This document shows positions 24,795-36,954 of a stretch of 64,000 nt of DNA, piece by piece. Position numbers and translations under genes: made by a program. Location of the stretch: NCBI GenBank assembly GCA_007570785.1, contig ML662442.1:58138518-58202517 (forward strand). Direction: 5' to 3'. Source of the stretch: Antilocapra americana (Eukaryota; Chordata; Mammalia; Artiodactyla; Antilocapridae). Under the pieces are notes generated by a model. The model had not been told where the DNA came from. It saw only the letters and a program-made list of their open reading frames with translations, and made no database searches. Position 1 is the stretch's first letter. Each line of letters starts with the position of its first letter.

Positions 24795-24978
24795 GAGGGA
24801 TTTCCCTGGTGGCCCAGTGGCTAAGACTCCCCACTCCTAATACAGGGGGCCTGGGTTTGAAACCTGGTCAGAGAACTAGATACCACATGCCACAGCAAAG
24901 ATTGAAGATCCCACCTGCTGCAACTAAGACCCAACACAGCCAAATAAATAAATATATATATATATATATATATAAAGA
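24795..24978 (+). mobile_element. CHR-type SINE with TA microsatellite tail
   Basis: The head 'gatttccctggtggcccag' and the body 'gtcagagaactagataccac' are followed by an AAATA tail that has become a TA dinucleotide repeat at about 24952-24975. Confidence 0.85.
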
Positions 24979-25275
24979 AAACGCAACCAGAGCTGTGGGC
25001 ATACGCATTAATTAACTTAGAGCCCACTCAAACCCAGAAAATTTTGAAAGCCTGGTGCCTGGGGAATATGTGACTTCCTTTTACTTAGGAAAAACTGTAT
25101 CTCAAACAGGAAAGTAATATCTCCTGGCTATGGAAAATGCTTAGAAAATACCTGAGTGCTTTCAGCGACCTGGGGGGAGAAGTGGTTTCTGAGCTGGGTC
25201 TCTGTTGATGACTGCCCGGTGTGGGGCAAGCCCATTGTGCCACTGGATCCAGAAGGGGCTAATTTAGGAGGAGTT

Positions 25276-25506
25276 ACAATCAGGAAAGGGCTTCCCTGCT
25301 GGCTAAGATGGTTAAGCATCTGCCTGCCATGCAGAAGACCCAGGTTTGACTCCTGTGTCAGGAAGACCCCCTGGAGGAGGGCATGGCTACCCATTCTACT
25401 ATTTTTGCCTGGAGAAAGAATCCCATGGACAGGGGAGCCTGGTGGGCTCGTCTGTTGGGTCACAGAGAGTTGGACATAACTGAGCAACTAACACACAATC
25501 AGGAAA
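25276..25506 (+). mobile_element. Bov-tA SINE with 12-bp target-site duplication
   Basis: A full tRNA-derived head and BovA body lie between identical copies of acaatcaggaaa at 25276-25287 and 25495-25506. Confidence 0.93.
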
Positions 25507-25764
25507 TGATGCTCATATTTTCATTTGAAAAGTGCTGAAAATTCACTTTAGATATAGAAATGTGACCTTTCCAATTCCTCAGATATTCTTTACCCACGAG
25601 GCATTTTTCTTCAATCCTATCCTACATCAGTCAGAAGTTGAATGAATCACCAATGGCACCAGAATAAGAAGCAGCAGCTCAGGATACAGAGCCCTTTGGC
25701 TCATTCTTACCAGAATCTGAAAACTAGGAAGCACTATATTGCTCTCATCAACCACTACTGAGAA

Positions 25765-26195
25765 ATATATAGGGAGAGGAGGGATAAATTAGGAATATGG
25801 GATTAACATACATCTCTCTCTCTCTCTTTAGTCTCTAAGTCGTGTCTGACTCTTGCAACCACATAGATTGTAGGCCTGCTAGGCTCCTCTGTCCATGGGA
25901 TTCTCCAGGCAAGAATATTGGAGTGGGTTGCCATTTCCTTCTCCAGGGGATCTTTTCAACCCAAGGATCGAACCCAGGTCTCCCACATTATAGGTATGAA
26001 TACTATTTTATAAAATAGATAAGCACAAGGATCTACTGTATAGCACAGGGAACTCTACTCGATATTCTGCAATAACCTAAAAGGGAAAAGAATCTGAAAA
26101 AAATGTATATGTGTAACTGAATCAATGTGCTGTACACCTGAAACTAACACAATATTGTAAATCAACTATGCCCCTATAAGTAAATAAATGAGACA
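25765..26195 (+). mobile_element. L1 3' end interrupted by a reverse Bov-tA
   Basis: The L1 3'UTR begins near 25765 ('ggagggataaattaggaat') and resumes at about 25995 with 'ctactgtatagcacaggg' and 'ctgtacacctgaaactaac'. A CT repeat (25811-25828) and a reverse Bov-tA (about 25830-25992) lie between. Confidence 0.85.
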
Positions 26196-26287
26196 TATTT
26201 ATTGTGTTCCTGGAGTTGTTCTAAATGCTAAAAATCTTCCATGAGCTCCTGCTATAACTGAGGATTGCCATGTTAGAAAGAGATAAG

Positions 26288-26490
26288 TAGGGACTTCCCT
26301 CGCAGTCCAATGGTTAAGACTGTGCCTTCACTGCTGGAGACACGGGTTCAATCCCTGATTGGGGAACTAACAGCTTGCATTATAAGAATGAAATTAGAGG
26401 CAACTTTCAGAGTTCACTCACGTATATACCCACATGCACTCCTTTTCCTCCTAAGAAATACTTTGTTTCACTCAAAAAAAAAAAAAAAAG
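26288..26490 (+). mobile_element. partial CHR-type SINE and A-rich segment
   Basis: The head 'agggacttccctcgcagtcc' and 'tcaatccctgattggggaac' are recognisable. About 100 bases of unassigned sequence follow and end in a 16-base A run (26475-26490), next to the L1 that starts at 26491. Confidence 0.65.
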
Positions 26491-27137
26491 GATGAAATTA
26501 GAACACTCCCTAACACCATACACAAAAACAAACTCAGAATGGATTAAAGACCTAAAGGTAAGTCCTAATACTATAGAATTCTTAGAGGAAAACATAGGCA
26601 GAACACTCTCTGACACAAATTGCAGCAATGTATTTTTTGACCCACCTCTTAAAGTAATAAAAATAGAAAAAATGAACAAATGGGACCTAATTAAACCCAA
26701 AAGCTTTTGTCCAGCAAGGGAAACCATAAACAAAATGAAAAACAACCTATAGAATGGAAGAAAATATTTGCAAAGAGATGGACAAAGGATAAATCTCCCA
26801 AATACACAAACAGCTCATGCAGCTCAATAACAAACAAAAAATACAATCAAAAAATGGGCAGAAGATCTAAATAGACATTTCTCCAATGAAGACATGCAAA
26901 TGGCCAGCAAACACATGAAAAGATGCTCAACATCACTAATTATTAGAGAAATGCAAATCAAAACTACAATGAAGTATCACCTCACACCGGGCAGATTGAC
27001 CATCATCAAAAAATCTACAAACAATAAAAGCTGGAGAGGGTGTGGAGAAAAAACAACCCTCTTACGCTGTTGGTAGGAATGTAAACTATGGATAGCCACA
27101 ATGGAGAACAATATGGAGGTTCCTTAAAAAACTAAAA

Positions 27138-27668
27138 ATAACCTGTTTGGGAAAAGCATCTTGTGAAATTGTTTGGAAATCAGTGATTCTTAGAAGATGG
27201 CTGCCCTAAATCTACAGATCCTGCATTTCAGTTGCAGCATTTCCAGCCTCCAGCTAAACCCTTCTTGCTTCAGACTGACCCCCACAATCCAAACTGGTTC
27301 TGGCGAATCTATCTTGTTACTGTTTGGTCTGAATTCAGTCGGATTTTGTACACAGACTCCCTCAGTTTGTCTCAAGTCTGAAGTCAAGGGGAGATTCTGT
27401 CAGCAACCAAGGACTTCCATTCAGTCCTGAGTGGCATGTTTTTCCTCCAATTTCAGGGTTTGTCCCTAAACTTTTGCTCCTAAGTGTATAGATTGTCTAA
27501 TTGTTGGGTACATTGTGCAGTGTTAAATACATTGCACTCTTAAAGCTGTACATCCATTTTATCTTTATTTCAAAAATCTGAGCACATGGCTAGCAGATAC
27601 TTGAATTCATTGTTGGTGAAATTTAAATGTTAATAAAATAGCATATTCCCCCCACCAAAAAAACCAAG
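27138..27668 (+). pseudogene. retrocopy-like insert of unknown mRNA inside the L1
   Basis: About 525 bases with no repeat resemblance interrupt L1 ORF2 between 'ttaaaaaactaaaaata' and 'agaagtagagctaccat'. Near its right end it has AATAAA (about 27632-27637), followed about 20 bases later by an A-rich run. The flanking L1 bases are partly repeated (aaaaactaaaaata against aaaaaccaagaagta). This looks like the 3' end of a reverse-transcribed mRNA. I do not recognise the parent gene, and no long frame is preserved. Confidence 0.55.
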
Positions 27669-28146
27669 AAGTAGAGCTACCATATGATCCAGCAATCCCA
27701 CTCCATATACCTGGAGAAAACCGTAATTTGAAAAGACACATGGCACCCCAGTATTCATTGCAGCACTATTTGCAATAGCTAGGACACATATACAATAAAA
27801 AAAGAATGAAATAATGCCATTTGCAGCAACACGGATGGACCTAGAGACTGTCATACTGTGTGAAGTAAGTCAGAGGACAAATATCACATGATATCACCTA
27901 CATGTGAAATCTAAAAAAATGGTACAAATGAGCTTATTTACAAAACAGAAACAGAGTTACAGATGGAGAAAATAATCTTATGGTTACCAGGAGGGACAGG
28001 GACAGGGATAAATTGGGAGATTGCAATTAACATATACACACTATTATATATAAAATAGATAACTAATAAAGATCTACTGCATAGCACAAGGAACTCATTA
28101 TTCTGTTATGATCTATATGGGAAAAGAATCTAAAAAAGAGGAGATA

Positions 28147-28694
28147 CGAAACAGGAATTCATAGGGCCTGGACTCCATCTTAGACCTGCTTTTACTGATC
28201 ATGCTCGGCCACCTCTCCAAACGACTCTAAACTCTATGCTTAGTGCCTATGGAAATGACAATAAAAGGATAAGACCCACCCTGGACAGGGGAACCTTGAA
28301 GATCTTATCCAAGTTACTCATCGCCTAAATAGAAAACATACACTCATCACCCCTGTCTCTGGATAGGCCATAAATTTTTCTGTATCTGTCGGAGTGTAAC
28401 CTTGGGCTTATTGATTACTGGCCAATTGTTTAACTGTTTGAACACATAACACGTGAGTAATGAGATTATTGTGATCGTATTTACCCTTCATTTGTTTATG
28501 TAAGTCAGTCTCAAGGAATTTGGGGTGGTGAGTTTGGATACATACACATGGGGTATAAGAGATTTTCACAATGCTGGTCAGGGTCTTTGGCTAAGAGGAG
28601 ACTCTGCCTTGGGCCACCGGTGTAATAAACTGCACTCTGCTATCTGCATAGTTCTTCTGAGTGAGTTTGTTTCCCAGAACGCGTGGCTACAACA
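28147..28694 (+). mobile_element. solo endogenous-retrovirus LTR
   Basis: A block of 548 bases interrupts the L1 3'UTR and ends in CA. It has a TATA-like 'gggtataagag' at about 28551 and AATAAA at about 28624-28629, then a typical short R/U5 end. The four bases gata occur directly before (28143-28146) and after (28695-28698), fitting a 4-bp target duplication as made by class I elements. The first base pair reads CG where TG is expected. No internal viral genes are present. Confidence 0.75.
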
Positions 28695-28969
28695 GATATG
28701 TGGATATATAACTGATTCACTTTGTTGCACAGCAGAAAGGAACACAGCACTAAATCAACTATACTCCAATAAACATTTTTTTAGAAAGGGGGAAAAAAAG
28801 GAAAGAAACAGGTACTTCTTCATGTAAGTACCTTGTGTTCACAGATTGTACTGGAGAGCAATTGTTCTGAGACACAAAGGCACGTTCTCCCCATATGTGG
28901 TTTGCTGCCCAGGGCAAAATGTAATTTTTTGCTTTTCCAGTCTCTGCATATTTCTCTATTTCTGGTCCC

Positions 28970-29062
28970 ATTTTTAAAATTTATTTTTTAATTGGAGTAT
29001 GATTGCTTAACAATGCTATGTTGGTTTCTGCTGTACAAAAGTGTGAATCAGCTGGTCCCATT
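28970..29062 (-). mobile_element. short reverse L1 3' fragment
   Basis: The motif 'attggagtatgattgctta' and 'ttggtttctgctgtac' is the complement of the L1 3'UTR. Confidence 0.75.
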
Positions 29063-29114
29063 TTTCTTGACAGGAAATCTCACAACTCCAAAGTCAGCAT
29101 TGCTTTCAGTGGAC

Positions 29115-29335
29115 AAAGATAACAACAGCTACTATTTATTGAGGAGTTATTATTTTATTTAAGCACTATAAGAAAACCAGAGAAGGGAATGCCTTTCCCA
29201 TTTTGCAAACCCAGAAACTAAGGCACAGATAATTCAAGCACCTTGAGTTAAGTTCACAAAGTTTGAAAAACAGGTCTGGAATTCCAACCTTTGTATATCT
29301 GAACTCAGGTCTATGGGATCTCTACCTCTGCAAAA
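29115..29335. repeat. MIR-like ancient SINE
   Basis: The stretch 'ctactatttattgaggag' through 'aacccagaaactaaggcac' and 'gtctggaattccaacct' is the MIR core. An A run follows at 29332-29344. Confidence 0.75.
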
Positions 29336-29344
29336 AAAAAAAAA

Positions 29345-30570
29345 TCTTAACAGAGAATTGACACAAATTCTGATAACTCCCTTGAACTTTGCCTCTCTAG
29401 GCTAAATAAACACCTTCAATCCATCTTTTTAAAATTTGTTTAGAGACACCCTCTCCACTCTGTTCACTGTCTTTGAGACCTACTTGAGTTCACTGAAGGC
29501 CTTACAGAGGCCAGAAAAAAACACAGTGCTCCAGTTATTTCTAAAATGAACAGGAAGGACTCCTGACCTGCCTTGGAAGAGACACTATGCTGGGGAACAA
29601 TCAAGGCTGAGTCCAGAGCACAGCACTCTACATGAGGGTTCCCGACACACAGGAGAACTTACACCTGCACCACCACCGCCAGCTGCGATGTTAACACTCA
29701 GACCTTGGCTGTGCCTTCTCCTACAGCTCTGCGTTCAACACAGCTCTGTGCTCTTTCTTCACACAGTGATACCCAAGCAGGTCTTCCTGCAGCCCCAACC
29801 CCTGTGCAGTTCATCCAGGGGGACACACTGGACACCCGACAGCTCTGGCTTATTCTGCTCTGGGCTCTGCTCCTGCTGACGTCCTGCACGGCCACATTTT
29901 CACACTGGAGAGAAAACAGAACAAGGCAAACAGCATTCATTCCATTCTCTTTCCAGCTCTGGCTCTCCTCTTACCTCTCCCCACCCTTAAATTTCTGGCT
30001 CCAAAATGATGTTATTTTTCCTACAACATGCCACTCCCTTTTCAGTTTTTATTATGTTTGTTACTTCTAGACAAAAAAAAAAAATAAGGAAGGTGGGAGA
30101 ATTAAATCTCTGGCAAAAACATGAAAACATGAGTATGATTAAGAAAGTGTCAGGTTCAGCAGAGCAAACCCATATACTCTTCTTCTGATACTCTCCTGAT
30201 GGCCCCCTGCCCCAGAAATTTCTGCCTCCCCTAGCTTATGTTACATGACCCTTGAGGACAGGGACCTTTGTCTTGAAAATTGTACCTCTGCCACACTAGA
30301 TCATCAAATGCTACCTTTGTTTGGGTTAGTGCCAGCATTATCCGAAGGCTGGGATCTTCTAAATCATTAGCTCTGGAGAGTTCAGCAAGGCCACCCTGAA
30401 GGTTACCCTAACAACACACATCAGCCCAACCATTCCTGGCAGCAGGTGTCTTAGCAGAACAGGTAATGTTTTAAGGCCAAGGGTGAAATTTGATAAGTGC
30501 TCATTATAAACAAAGGAGTGGAAGCTAAAAGGAATGATCACATCTGGAAAAAAGCTTTGGGATCTCATCA
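29345..30570. other. unassigned intergenic sequence
   Basis: A moderately GC-rich part at 29650-29960 has overlapping open frames on both strands, but none shows domain features or splice context. I call no gene. Confidence 0.4.
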
Positions 30571-30574
30571 TGCA

Positions 30575-30645
30575 AGTAACCTTGGACAGAAGAGCCTGGT
30601 GGTCACAAAGAGTTGACCTCGACTGAAGCAACTGAGCACACAAAC
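30575..30645 (+). mobile_element. BovA SINE fragment
   Basis: 'agaagagcctggtggtcac' and 'gactgaagcaactgagcac' are the end of a BovA unit. Confidence 0.75.
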
Positions 30646-30904
30646 CTTTGGGTCACTGTTGTAGGATCCTGGGGTCCTCTGTAAAGGCAAAACCAAATCA
30701 AACAAGGTTTGCTTCATTAGGTACGGAAAAGGTTTGTCCAGTAATACAATTCATAGTGTAAATCAATGCTTTTTCAAAGCAAACTGCACTTCTAATTTTG
30801 GATTAAATATGTGAACGTATGGAATAATTTTACGGGTCATGCATGTTAAGAGCAGTTAAGAAAGAACTGAAATCCACATGGTCTGTAGAGGTGGCTATCA
30901 CAGT

Positions 30905-31050
30905 GCGGAAGTCTAGGGCTTGGGTTTCCTGCCCAGCTCTTCTTTACACTTTATACCCTGGCTCTGGGACCTGCGGCAAGCTGCTCACTGTGGTTCTGTT
31001 TTTCTCATCTCTAAAATTAAGGCATTCAATTTCATGACATCTAATATCGT
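30905..31050. repeat. MIR-like ancient SINE
   Basis: The core 'gggacctgcggcaagctgct' with 'tgtttttctcatctctaaa' is MIR-like. Confidence 0.6.
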
Positions 31051-32395
31051 TTCTAACTGTGAAAATTCTGTTTCTAAACTATTCTTATTCCAAAAGAGAG
31101 GGATTTCATTTTCACTCCTGTACGTCTTTAATTTTAGCTGAACTCATGCCTAGAAATGGCTCCATAAAAAGATAAAGTACTTTCTCTGTCATCTATTTAT
31201 ATACATAGAAAATGTCTATTATCAATGCTCCCTGGGTTTAGAAAAGTGATTTTTACTATGCCTTTTAACTTTCTGGATTTCTAAGATTAGAACCCATGAC
31301 AAGAAGTTAAAATAAGCTCATTAAAGATAGATTGACTTATTCTTTTACCTAGTTTTTTTTTTTTCTTCCCGTCAATGTCTTCTGTTAAATAACCTTGGGA
31401 AATCATTTAAAGAGATGAAACACCCTCTCCTATTGTCCCAGCTTCTTTGTGTAGATGATGACAAGGTCTTTTTTTTTTTAAAGGCATGTTCAATAAACCG
31501 TGTGTACATGAACAGCTTTGAATTTGTTTTTCAGTTTCAATTCTTTTTTAATGTTTACTATAAACAGCAGAGACACAAGAATTCTCATCAAAGTTATGAG
31601 CCAAACCAAGCGATCAGGTTACACCTGTTCAGCTTACACTACCTTGGAAACCACTAGACTCCATTTTCCTCAGCTTAAAACACCATTCCCTCTCAGGGAA
31701 ATAATATAATCAACTCATGGTTTTAAAATTGAATGAGCAACTGACCGGATTTCTTCTTAATCTTCACATCTGTGTCAAGGGGTAAGTTAAGCTTATTTCT
31801 CCTATGGTAATATTTGTTTATTTAATGGGAAGATAAGCCACTTATTGTAATTGAGTAGTCATTCCCTCTTTCCCTTTAGGAAGGAATTCTAATTACTATA
31901 CTACAAACCTAGACAAACTGCTTTGCAGTTTTGTGTCGCATCACAGGTGCCCTTTCTGGATAAGCTGCTTCTTAGTAAAGCTGCCCACTTGGAATGCGGA
32001 GGTGACAAGGGTTTTGGGAGGCTCTGGCCAGGGCAGAAGCCTGGCCTGAAAATGGGACATTGGCTGATGAAAGCGGGGTAATGGGGGCACAGAGGCACAG
32101 CCCACGGTCTTTCAGTGGCCTTTTCTATGTGGCCTGAGGACAGCCTTTGCACTGTTCCTATTAGGGGATCCTCTAAAAATGTCAACATCTTTATTCATAT
32201 AGGAAAGTGAAATACCAGTGAAGTGCTGTGTATGGACACGTGTCAGTCTGGGTGGGTTCAGTTCGCCTCAGTACTGCTCGTAGACCCTCACTACTGACAC
32301 GTTTTTAGTATACTGTGATCGAAAGGTACAAAAAATAAAATTAGGTGTAAAACCATTTTACACCTACAGGCTAATATTTAGACTTACAACTTAAA
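31050..32395. other. unassigned intergenic sequence
   Basis: Nothing identifiable was seen. The frame at 31901-32188 (minus) has no gene-like support. Confidence 0.4.
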
Positions 32396-32396
32396 T

Positions 32397-32515
32397 CTAT
32401 ATATATATATATTTATATGGAGGCACCAGGTCTTAGTTCCCTGACCAGAGATTGAACCCAGGCCTGCTGCACTGGGAGCACAGAATCTTAGCCACATCAC
32501 GGAAGTCCCTGGACT
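32397..32515 (-). mobile_element. CHR-type SINE (reverse) with TA tail
   Basis: The complement of the CHR head lies at its right end (acggaagtccctgg), and a TA repeat replaces the tail at 32398-32412. Confidence 0.8.
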
Positions 32516-32884
32516 TATGAGTTTCATGTGGCTATATTTACCAAAGGAAAATCAAACATCACAAAACCGATATAGTAAATTAAAGTTTAGTGGACAAAAA
32601 GACATCATCTTGCCTGAAATGAAATTGCTAATCATTGAGAGAATGAGATTCTGACTGCAGAGTCCTCGCAATGGGCCTGCCTAACATCGGCAGGTCAGTC
32701 CTGGCTGCCTCTCCCGCCGCTGGTCCCCGTTCCAGCAACCAGCGCCTTGGTTCCTGCTGCCCTCCCCGAAGCTTCCTGTGGCCTTCTGTTGAGCCCAACA
32801 CATCCTGCACTGTCGCTCACAGGCCTAGATGATTAAAGTTCTGCAACGTTGTTCCAAGATGCTTTAAAATACACTTTAAATATC

Positions 32885-33108
32885 AGAGGTCAACAAACAT
32901 TTGCTACAAAAGGCCTGAGAGTTAATATTTTAGACTTTGACAGCTGTTATATCTTCCTTGCAACTACTCAAGTGTGCTGTTTTGGCATGAAAGCACCCAA
33001 CAACAACAGGAAATGAATGGGCATGACTGTATTTTACAAAATTTTATTTACAAAATAGGTGGTGGACTGGATTTGGCCAGAAGGCTTTGTAGTCTGCCAA
33101 ACACTGGT
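32885..33108. mobile_element. ancient non-autonomous DNA transposon, hAT-like
   Basis: The ends 'gaggtcaacaaac' and 'ctgccaaacactgg' are imperfect inverted repeats. The interior phrases ('gcaactactcaagtgtgctg', 'attttatttacaaaatagg') match a well-known mammalian fossil transposon. I place it in the hAT group from memory, without naming a subfamily. Confidence 0.5.
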
Positions 33109-33109
33109 A

Positions 33110-35105
33110 AATATGATTGCTGAAATCCTGGGGCAGGCTGTGTTATGAGCTGATTGTCCAGCGTTGCTTTTGTTTGTTTAAAGATCCTAGACCAAAAGCA
33201 CACACATTCATACACTTCTCACATCACATACCTTGTGAATCTAACAACAGGCCTTCAGGGGCCACGAATCTTGAGCTGAGAAAATCTCTGGGGTATTTTT
33301 CCAAGCAGGCATTTCTAAAAATGAAAAATGCTTTATATTCAAACATGGGGTTAGAGAGTTCACAGGTCAGGAGGTCCTATGGGCCTCAGAAGTGGAAAGA
33401 AGCCCTTGAGAGGAAGCTTTTCTTTAGGGGTTAAATGATTTGTGTGCAAAGTGGGACCGAAACCAGCTGCAGGGGGAACAGGAGGATTTCTGCTGCTGGA
33501 TTTCCAGCTGATTGTTGGGAGTCGTGGACAAGCCTCTTCCCTCTCTGTGTTTGAGTCACTGAGCTGAGGGTCCTATGTACACTGCCAGCTACAGAGGACG
33601 GGGCAGGGGACAGACGAGATGCTGTAAGATGTTTTGGAAATAGTCAAGCCCTACCCAAGGATAATAAGGCATTATTATTACTGAGAAGGGCAAGCAGCTG
33701 GGCATGGAGGCCGATGATGTTGTCCTTGGTAATGATGGAGCAGGCCCCCAGCTTCCAGCAGTGCCAGGGTTTCTTGAACAGTGCCATCTGGAGCCCTGAG
33801 AGGGCACTTGGCTTGCTGATGCCTGAACCACACAAGAAGCCTCCTGTGTGGGAAGTTGCTGGCATGACAAAGGCTCATCCTGCAATAAGAGGACGACGGG
33901 AAGGCTGGTACTCAGGCCAAATGTTCAGAAGTTTGGGTGTATAGTTAGTTCACCCCAAGTGGAGTCATCTTTAAGGGACTCATCCACAATAACCAAGCCC
34001 TGGGAAGCTTGATTTATAAAGTGCCTCTCCAGGGACTGGAACTCTTGTTATCTCAGGAAAACTTCTTTGGACAGCTTAAGGAGTCTTGGCAAGGACATGA
34101 TTACTCAGAAGGTCACTTGGAATAGTGAGACTCAAATGATTGTGATGGACATTTACTCCAGGATGTGGAGATGTCAGAGGCATCAGCCCTCCTTGCTCTG
34201 CCAGGTGGTTAACAGGACTTATTTTTTGAACCTAAGACTTGCACATGTTCTCAGTAGCTCTGACAACAGCTCAGCATGTTTGCGGTGGGGGTTGTCTCAG
34301 AAAACCCAGGATCCTCGGTTGCAGGAGAGTAGTGTCCACACATTTCCATGTTCTATGTAGAGAGCCATGTAGTCACCGAGCAGGTATATGTCATTTTAGG
34401 TCATTTCTGCTCACCCATCATTCACACAGAGCTCTACTCCCTTGTGAATCTTTGCTGCTGTATCATGATGCCAGTCACAGGACCACACGATTGTCTTCCA
34501 TTTCTTCCTTTACTTCCCACTTTACTCAGGTACCCTCTGGTTGTTAAAAAAATATTCCCAATTCTTACCTTGGTGTTTGAAGTCCTGCATCCTCGTACAT
34601 CCTTGTATCTACTAACATCCTAGTATGTTCCAGGTTATCCCAGGAATACAGGACAGATGATCTCTCTGGTGTGGGTTTCTTCTACAAAGAGCTAATCCTT
34701 TCCCACAATGGTTTTTACTCATTTCACACTCAAAAGAGGTATTTGTCTCCAAATTCTGAGTTACTTAATTTATCCTGGCTGTGCTCTCACTCCAGGATGT
34801 CATGTTTTATGGAGGGTTGTGATTCCATTAATTTTTCTTTTTTTAAATCTCATTTTTAAATTTTTTACAAAAGACAGATTTAGGATTTTGTAAGAAACTA
34901 CTATTATTTTTTTTTAATCAGTCAAGTACTACAGTAATGGAATAAATAAATAAGATTTTTAAAAATTCAATGTTTATAGATATATTTATTAAAAATGACT
35001 AAATTAGAAGACATTAAATGGTAGAACCTTCTTTATGGTACTTAATCCTTTTGGATGAATCAATTAGTAGAACCTTAGAATAGCTGGTGGAGGATTTTGA
35101 GTTTT
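33110..35105. other. unassigned intergenic or GJB7 5' intron sequence
   Basis: No exon or repeat was recognised with confidence. The minus-strand open frames at about 33589-33885 overlap in all three phases, which is not the sign of a real gene. GJB7 must have at least one 5' exon somewhere to the left of 37984. I could not place it. Confidence 0.35.
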
Positions 35106-35109
35106 ATGG

Positions 35110-35325
35110 TTTTGGCAACCCACTCCAGTACTCTTGCCTGGAGAATTTCCGTGGACAGAGGAGCCTGGGGGGCTACAGTCCATGGGGTCACAAACAGTTG
35201 GACACAACTGAAACGACTTAACACACATGTACACACAGTTTTAGCTCTTATATTTAGGCCATCAATCCATTTTGAGCTAATTTTCTTGATAGTGTGAGGA
35301 AGTGATCCAACTTAATTTTGCATAT
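35110..35325 (+). mobile_element. BovA SINE fragment next to a reverse L1 piece
   Basis: 35110-35235 is a 5'-truncated BovA unit ('ttggcaacccactccagt' to 'acacaactgaaacgac'). 35236-35325 reads as the complement of L1 ORF2 ('ccatcaatccattttgag'). Confidence 0.8.
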
Positions 35326-35329
35326 TAGA

Positions 35330-36615
35330 AATGGTAAGTGGAGACTCTTCAAAAATTGGGAGCAGTACTTAGTGATTTAAGAAAAGTGATAAATTAAAGA
35401 CCCTTTTTACAATTAAGGAGATGATCTACATTATTAAGAGATTAAAATGTTGAGCTGATGACTTCACAGCTTTCAAATGCTCAAAAGGGCTATTGGGAGA
35501 TTCCTATTGCCCACATTCATAGGAACAGAGCTAGAGGGGAAAAAAATGCATTTACCTTGCAATTGGAAAGACTTCACTTTGACATCAATAAAAAGTTTTC
35601 AATGGAAAAACTAAAAAGTATAATGATGATGCTTACTGAGTACCTAACGTGTTCAGCCTCTGTTTTCAGCCCCATGAGGGAAGTACTGTCAGCATCAGAG
35701 ATGAACTTGGACTTGAACCCAAGGGGTCCAACACTGTGCCCAGGCTCTTATCCATAGTGCAAAATCACCCCCGTTAAAAGTGGGTGTTAGAACACCCCTC
35801 CCTCCTGATAAAACTATTGGCTTTCTACCAACAGAGGAATTCAAAACAGGATGGACATTAGTCAGATGAAATTCATAACCCCGGCACTTTTGATGGCATT
35901 AGTCTTATGATCCTATTTAAACACTGGTCACTTTACTACTTTTCTTTTGGAAAAACACGAAGATAATATCTTAACCTTTATCCCTTCTCCAAAATGTCCA
36001 ATAGGCTACTTTGAAACGTTTTGCAACATTACATAAACATCCTCCTGAGTAATATGGACAAATGCCCAGTGACACATGTCATAGGAAACATAATATCCCC
36101 CTTTCCCCCTTTTAATCTTTGAGGCTTTGTTTTAATAATTCATGGAGATGCTAACCTTTCAGGTGGATTTGAGAATCCTTTTTATTTAATGAAATTTTGT
36201 TTGTGTTCTGAAGCCAAGGACATTGAAGTATTTTATTCCCTGCTGAATAGGGCATTGTGTACCTGTGTCTTTGTTTGTTCTGAAAACACCTCTTCACTTT
36301 CATATATCTCCTTGGGGCTCTAGCACACAGCTAGAGCTACATATTGTTCCCTCTGGAAGAGACCATGTGATGTGCTCTGATAGGAATGTTGTTGTCACAA
36401 CATCCCCATTTTCTTAACCCCCTGGTTTCCCTTACGTCATCATTTCCATGATACCCCTTTGGTTGAGTCTACAGAGAAAGCAAGAAGTAATTCATCTTTG
36501 TAATTGGAGATAGAACCTGAAGTGGCAAGATTTTCACCCGAGAAGTAATGCAGTATCTTAGTAGCAGACCTGGAGCTCCAGTCCATATATTTTGATTGTG
36601 ATAGAGGGTTAAGAC
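35330..36615. repeat. mostly unassigned sequence with a MIR-like core
   Basis: A MIR-like segment lies at about 35630-35755 ('ttactgagtacctaacgtg', 'gacttgaacccaagg'). The rest is unassigned. Confidence 0.5.
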
Positions 36616-36617
36616 CC

Positions 36618-36737
36618 ATTTTTTTTTTGGTGCACCATGTGATATGCAGGATCTTAGTTCTTCAACCAGGATTCAACCCATGCCCTCGGCAGTGGAAGCC
36701 CTGAGTCTTAACCGCTGGACTGCCAGGGAAGTCCCAA
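36618..36737 (-). mobile_element. CHR-type SINE (reverse)
   Basis: It has a T-run at its left and the complement of the head 'gggacttccctggcagtcc' at its right, with 'ttaaccgctggactgcc' just before. Confidence 0.85.
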
Positions 36738-36954
36738 GAATAATGGTTTTCAACTGGAGAGAGTTTCCTGTCTCTAGTGTACATTTGGAAATGTCTGGAG
36801 ACCTTTTTGGTCATTGCAAATGGGGTGGGAGGTGATGCTACTGATACGTAGCTGGTAGAGGCCAAGCATGCTGCTAAGCAGTCTACATGCACAGGACGGC
36901 TGCTGGAACAAAGAACTGCCCAGCCACAAATGTCAGCGGTGACAGTGTTGAGGA

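Larger units (their letters stand above)
26491..28790 (+). mobile_element. L1 (ORF2 end and 3'UTR) split by two later insertions
   Basis: L1 ORF2 sequence runs from 26491 to about 27138, resumes at about 27668-28146, and the 3' terminus is at 28695-28790 ('tgattcactttgttgcacag', 'ctatactccaataaac'). The joins are consistent with the L1 order, so the two intervening blocks are inserts. Many frameshifts show it is long dead. Confidence 0.88.

Noticed and set aside
33589..33885. Three overlapping minus-strand frames (up to 98 codons) near 33.6-33.9 kb
   Set aside because: I considered a retrocopied gene, but the frames overlap in different phases, no protein family is recognisable and no poly(A) end is visible. 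It is not supported.
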